Positions 13,051-14,489 of a DNA stretch of 14,489 nucleotides are shown piece by piece. The number at the start of each line of letters is the position of its first letter. The first letter of the stretch is position 1. This DNA comes from JBDTMC01 sp039934475 (GTDB lineage Bacteria; Acidobacteriota; Terriglobia; Bryobacterales; Bryobacteraceae): assembly GCA_039934475.1 (NCBI GenBank), contig JBDTMC010000171.1, positions 1 to 14,489 of the forward strand. The letters are read 5' to 3'. The notes under the pieces were generated by a model. It saw only the letters and a program-made list of their open reading frames with translations, searched no databases and was not told where the DNA came from. The translations under genes were made by a program, and so were the position numbers.

Positions 13051-14400
13051 ATGCATCACGTTGTGATTGTGGGCGGCGGTTTCGGCGGTTTGTACGCCGC
13101 CAAAGCCCTGAAAGACGCATCGTTACAGATCACCCTGGTGGACCGGCGTAACTTCCACCTTTTCCAGCCTCTGCTCTACCAGGTTGCCACCGGAGGCCTT
13201 TCGCCCGGGGACATCGCGGCCCCACTTCGCTGGATTTTCCGTCGCGAGAAAAACACCCGCGTGCTGTTGGGTGAGGTGACCGCGATCAATGTCGCGCGCA
13301 AGACAATCACTCTCGAGGACAATCGCGGCGAAATCTCCTATGACTCTCTCATCCTTGCCACTGGCGCGACCCATACCTATTTCGGACATGCCGAGTGGGA
13401 GCGCATCGCTCCCGGCCTGAAAACAATTGAGGACGCTACCACCATCCGCCAGCGGCTTCTGGTCGCCTTTGAAGCGGCGGAACGCGAAACGGACCCAGTC
13501 CGCAGGCAGGCCTGGCTCACGTTCGTCATCGTCGGAGCGGGTCCTACCGGAGTGGAATTGGCTGGCACTCTGGGCGAGATCGCGAACGACACTTTGCGCG
13601 ACAACTTCCGCTCCATCAAGCCCGAACAAGCCCGCATCCTGCTGGTGGACGGCAATGATCGCGTCCTCTCCGGTTATCCGCCCGACCTATCACGGAAAGC
13701 CGAACACTCCTTGCTTCAGCTCTCCGTTCGGCCCCGGCTCGGCATGCACGTTGTCGGCATTGACGAAGATGGGGTCACGATGCAACCCTCCGCCGGTGGC
13801 CCTCCCGAACGGCTGGCCTCCCAAACCGTCTTATGGGCGGCCGGAGTAGCGGCTTCCCCTCTAGGCAAAATGCTGACCGAAGGTGCCGGTGCGCTCACCG
13901 ACCGCGCCGGACGTGTCATGGTGCAGCCGGATTTAACCGTCCCCGGACATCCCGAGATTCTTGTCATTGGTGACTTGGCCCACGTGGAATATGACGGCAA
14001 GATGGTGCCTGGAGTGGCTCCGGCCGCCATGCAAATGGGGGCGTATGCCGCCAAAGTGATCTCTTCCCATGTGACAGGTGCAACGCCACCGCCACCGTTC
14101 CGTTACTTCGACAAGGGGAGCTTGGCGACGATTGGCCGTGCCGCCGCGGTGGCTGACTTCGGAAAGCTTCGCTTTGGCGGGGTCATCGCCTGGATGTTGT
14201 GGCTCTTCGTCCACATCATGTACCTGGTGGGCTTTGAAAACCGCCTTATGGTGCTCTTGAAGTGGGGCATCAGCTACACCACTTACAACCGCGGAGCCCG
14301 CTTGATCACCGGTCAGATTGAGCCTCTACCGGAATTCAAACTGGTTGATCCAGGCGGGGAAAAGTCTACGCAATCGCACACCGAAATCGTTCATCGTTAG
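13051..14400 (+). CDS. ndh: Type II NADH dehydrogenase (NDH-2)
   Basis: A 449-residue single-subunit NADH:quinone oxidoreductase that feeds electrons to the membrane quinone pool without pumping protons. The FAD fold opens at VVIVGGGFGG (G8, G10, G13). VDRRNFHLFQPLLYQVATGG is the family signature near the flavin. The NADH fold is VIVGAGPTGVELAG (G162, G164, G167). The second FAD contact is VIGDLAH (D308), followed by APAAMQMG at 323-330, the quinone-site motif. P324 stands where the classical AQxAxQ has Gln. The C-terminus from about 376 has a hydrophobic, amphipathic anchor (AWMLWLFVHIMYLVGF, then LKWGISYTT) typical of NDH-2 membrane attachment. ATG is fixed by the GGAGG 7 nt upstream. The stop overlaps the end of a convergent minus-strand reading frame. 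No complex I genes are in the window. Confidence 0.95.
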   Translation: MHHVVIVGGGFGGLYAAKALKDASLQITLVDRRNFHLFQPLLYQVATGGLSPGDIAAPLRWIFRREKNTRVLLGEVTAINVARKTITLEDNRGEISYDSLILATGATHTYFGHAEWERIAPGLKTIEDATTIRQRLLVAFEAAERETDPVRRQAWLTFVIVGAGPTGVELAGTLGEIANDTLRDNFRSIKPEQARILLVDGNDRVLSGYPPDLSRKAEHSLLQLSVRPRLGMHVVGIDEDGVTMQPSAGGPPERLASQTVLWAAGVAASPLGKMLTEGAGALTDRAGRVMVQPDLTVPGHPEILVIGDLAHVEYDGKMVPGVAPAAMQMGAYAAKVISSHVTGATPPPPFRYFDKGSLATIGRAAAVADFGKLRFGGVIAWMLWLFVHIMYLVGFENRLMVLLKWGISYTTYNRGARLITGQIEPLPEFKLVDPGGEKSTQSHTEIVHR

Positions 14401-14489
14401 GGCTCAGCCTCCTTCTTTTCCGTGACGTGGAAGGCTTTCTTCGAACCGGAATTGACGATCTGGCCGTGATATTTGAGGTTGTTGTTGAC
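14397..14489 (-). CDS. Possible 3' end of a minus-strand gene (partial)
   Basis: Reading the minus strand from the right edge gives 30 open codons ending in TAA (complement of 14397-14399), with translation beginning VNNNLKYHGQIVNSG and closing KKAFHVTEKKEAEP. The charged Lys/Glu-rich tail is a plausible protein C-terminus. It would overlap the ndh stop by 4 nt in a convergent arrangement. The piece is too short to identify. Confidence 0.45.
   Translation of the reverse strand, partial: VNNNLKYHGQIVNSGSKKAFHVTEKKEAEP

Noticed and set aside
1..14489. CRISPR array, tRNA, rRNA, phage or toxin-antitoxin module
   Set aside because: No regularly spaced direct repeats, no cloverleaf, no rRNA-like conserved blocks and no small paired ORFs with known toxin or antitoxin motifs were seen on either strand.

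Overview
The window is a G+C-rich, densely packed bacterial chromosome segment. Apart from a fragment at the right edge, every gene is on the plus strand. The gene mix (giant NHL-repeat protein, DUF1080 and DUF362 secreted proteins, a cdaA-cdaR-glmM cluster, an HDAC-family hydrolase, a bacterial SelL-like redox protein) suggests an Acidobacteriota genome, most like the Solibacter/Bryobacter group. This is inferred from gene content and style, not from a marker gene. There is no rRNA, tRNA, CRISPR array or intact transposase.

Layout. (1) Positions 1-1696 hold the C-terminal part of a long NHL beta-propeller protein whose start lies outside the window. (2) Positions 1697-1938 are an intergenic stretch with two inverted repeats and a possible mobile-repeat remnant. 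(3) Positions 1939-4443 hold two probably exported proteins: an unrecognised three-domain protein resembling glycoside-hydrolase architecture, and a DUF362 protein with a twin-arginine-like leader. (4) Positions 4495-7390 are cdaA, cdaR and glmM: the membrane diadenylate cyclase, its YbbR-domain regulator and phosphoglucosamine mutase. This is the classic cluster linking c-di-AMP signalling to peptidoglycan precursor supply. (5) Positions 7416-9001 are a secreted DUF1080 (3-keto-disaccharide hydrolase-like) protein overlapping an HDAC-superfamily deacetylase gene. (6) Positions 9002-9469 are a single-gene cold-shock unit with a structured leader, a strong Shine-Dalgarno and a clear intrinsic terminator. 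(7) Positions 9572-12951 hold a fusion of a four-helix membrane domain with a CxxC thioredoxin-fold domain, a site-2-protease-like M50 peptidase with CBS domains, and a flavin amine-oxidase-like enzyme. (8) Positions 13051-14400 are a type II NADH dehydrogenase, followed tail-to-tail by the end of a minus-strand gene.

Two modes of translation start seem to coexist. csp, the M50 peptidase gene and ndh have good Shine-Dalgarno sequences. Several other genes have none and instead show a TANNNT hexamer 6-7 nt (10 nt in one case) before the ATG, which would give leaderless mRNAs. Most of the window is ordinary housekeeping and accessory content. The items most worth a second look are the leaderless-promoter pattern, the hairpin abutting the cdaA start codon, the structured csp leader, the membrane-SelL fusion and the palindromic intergenic element.
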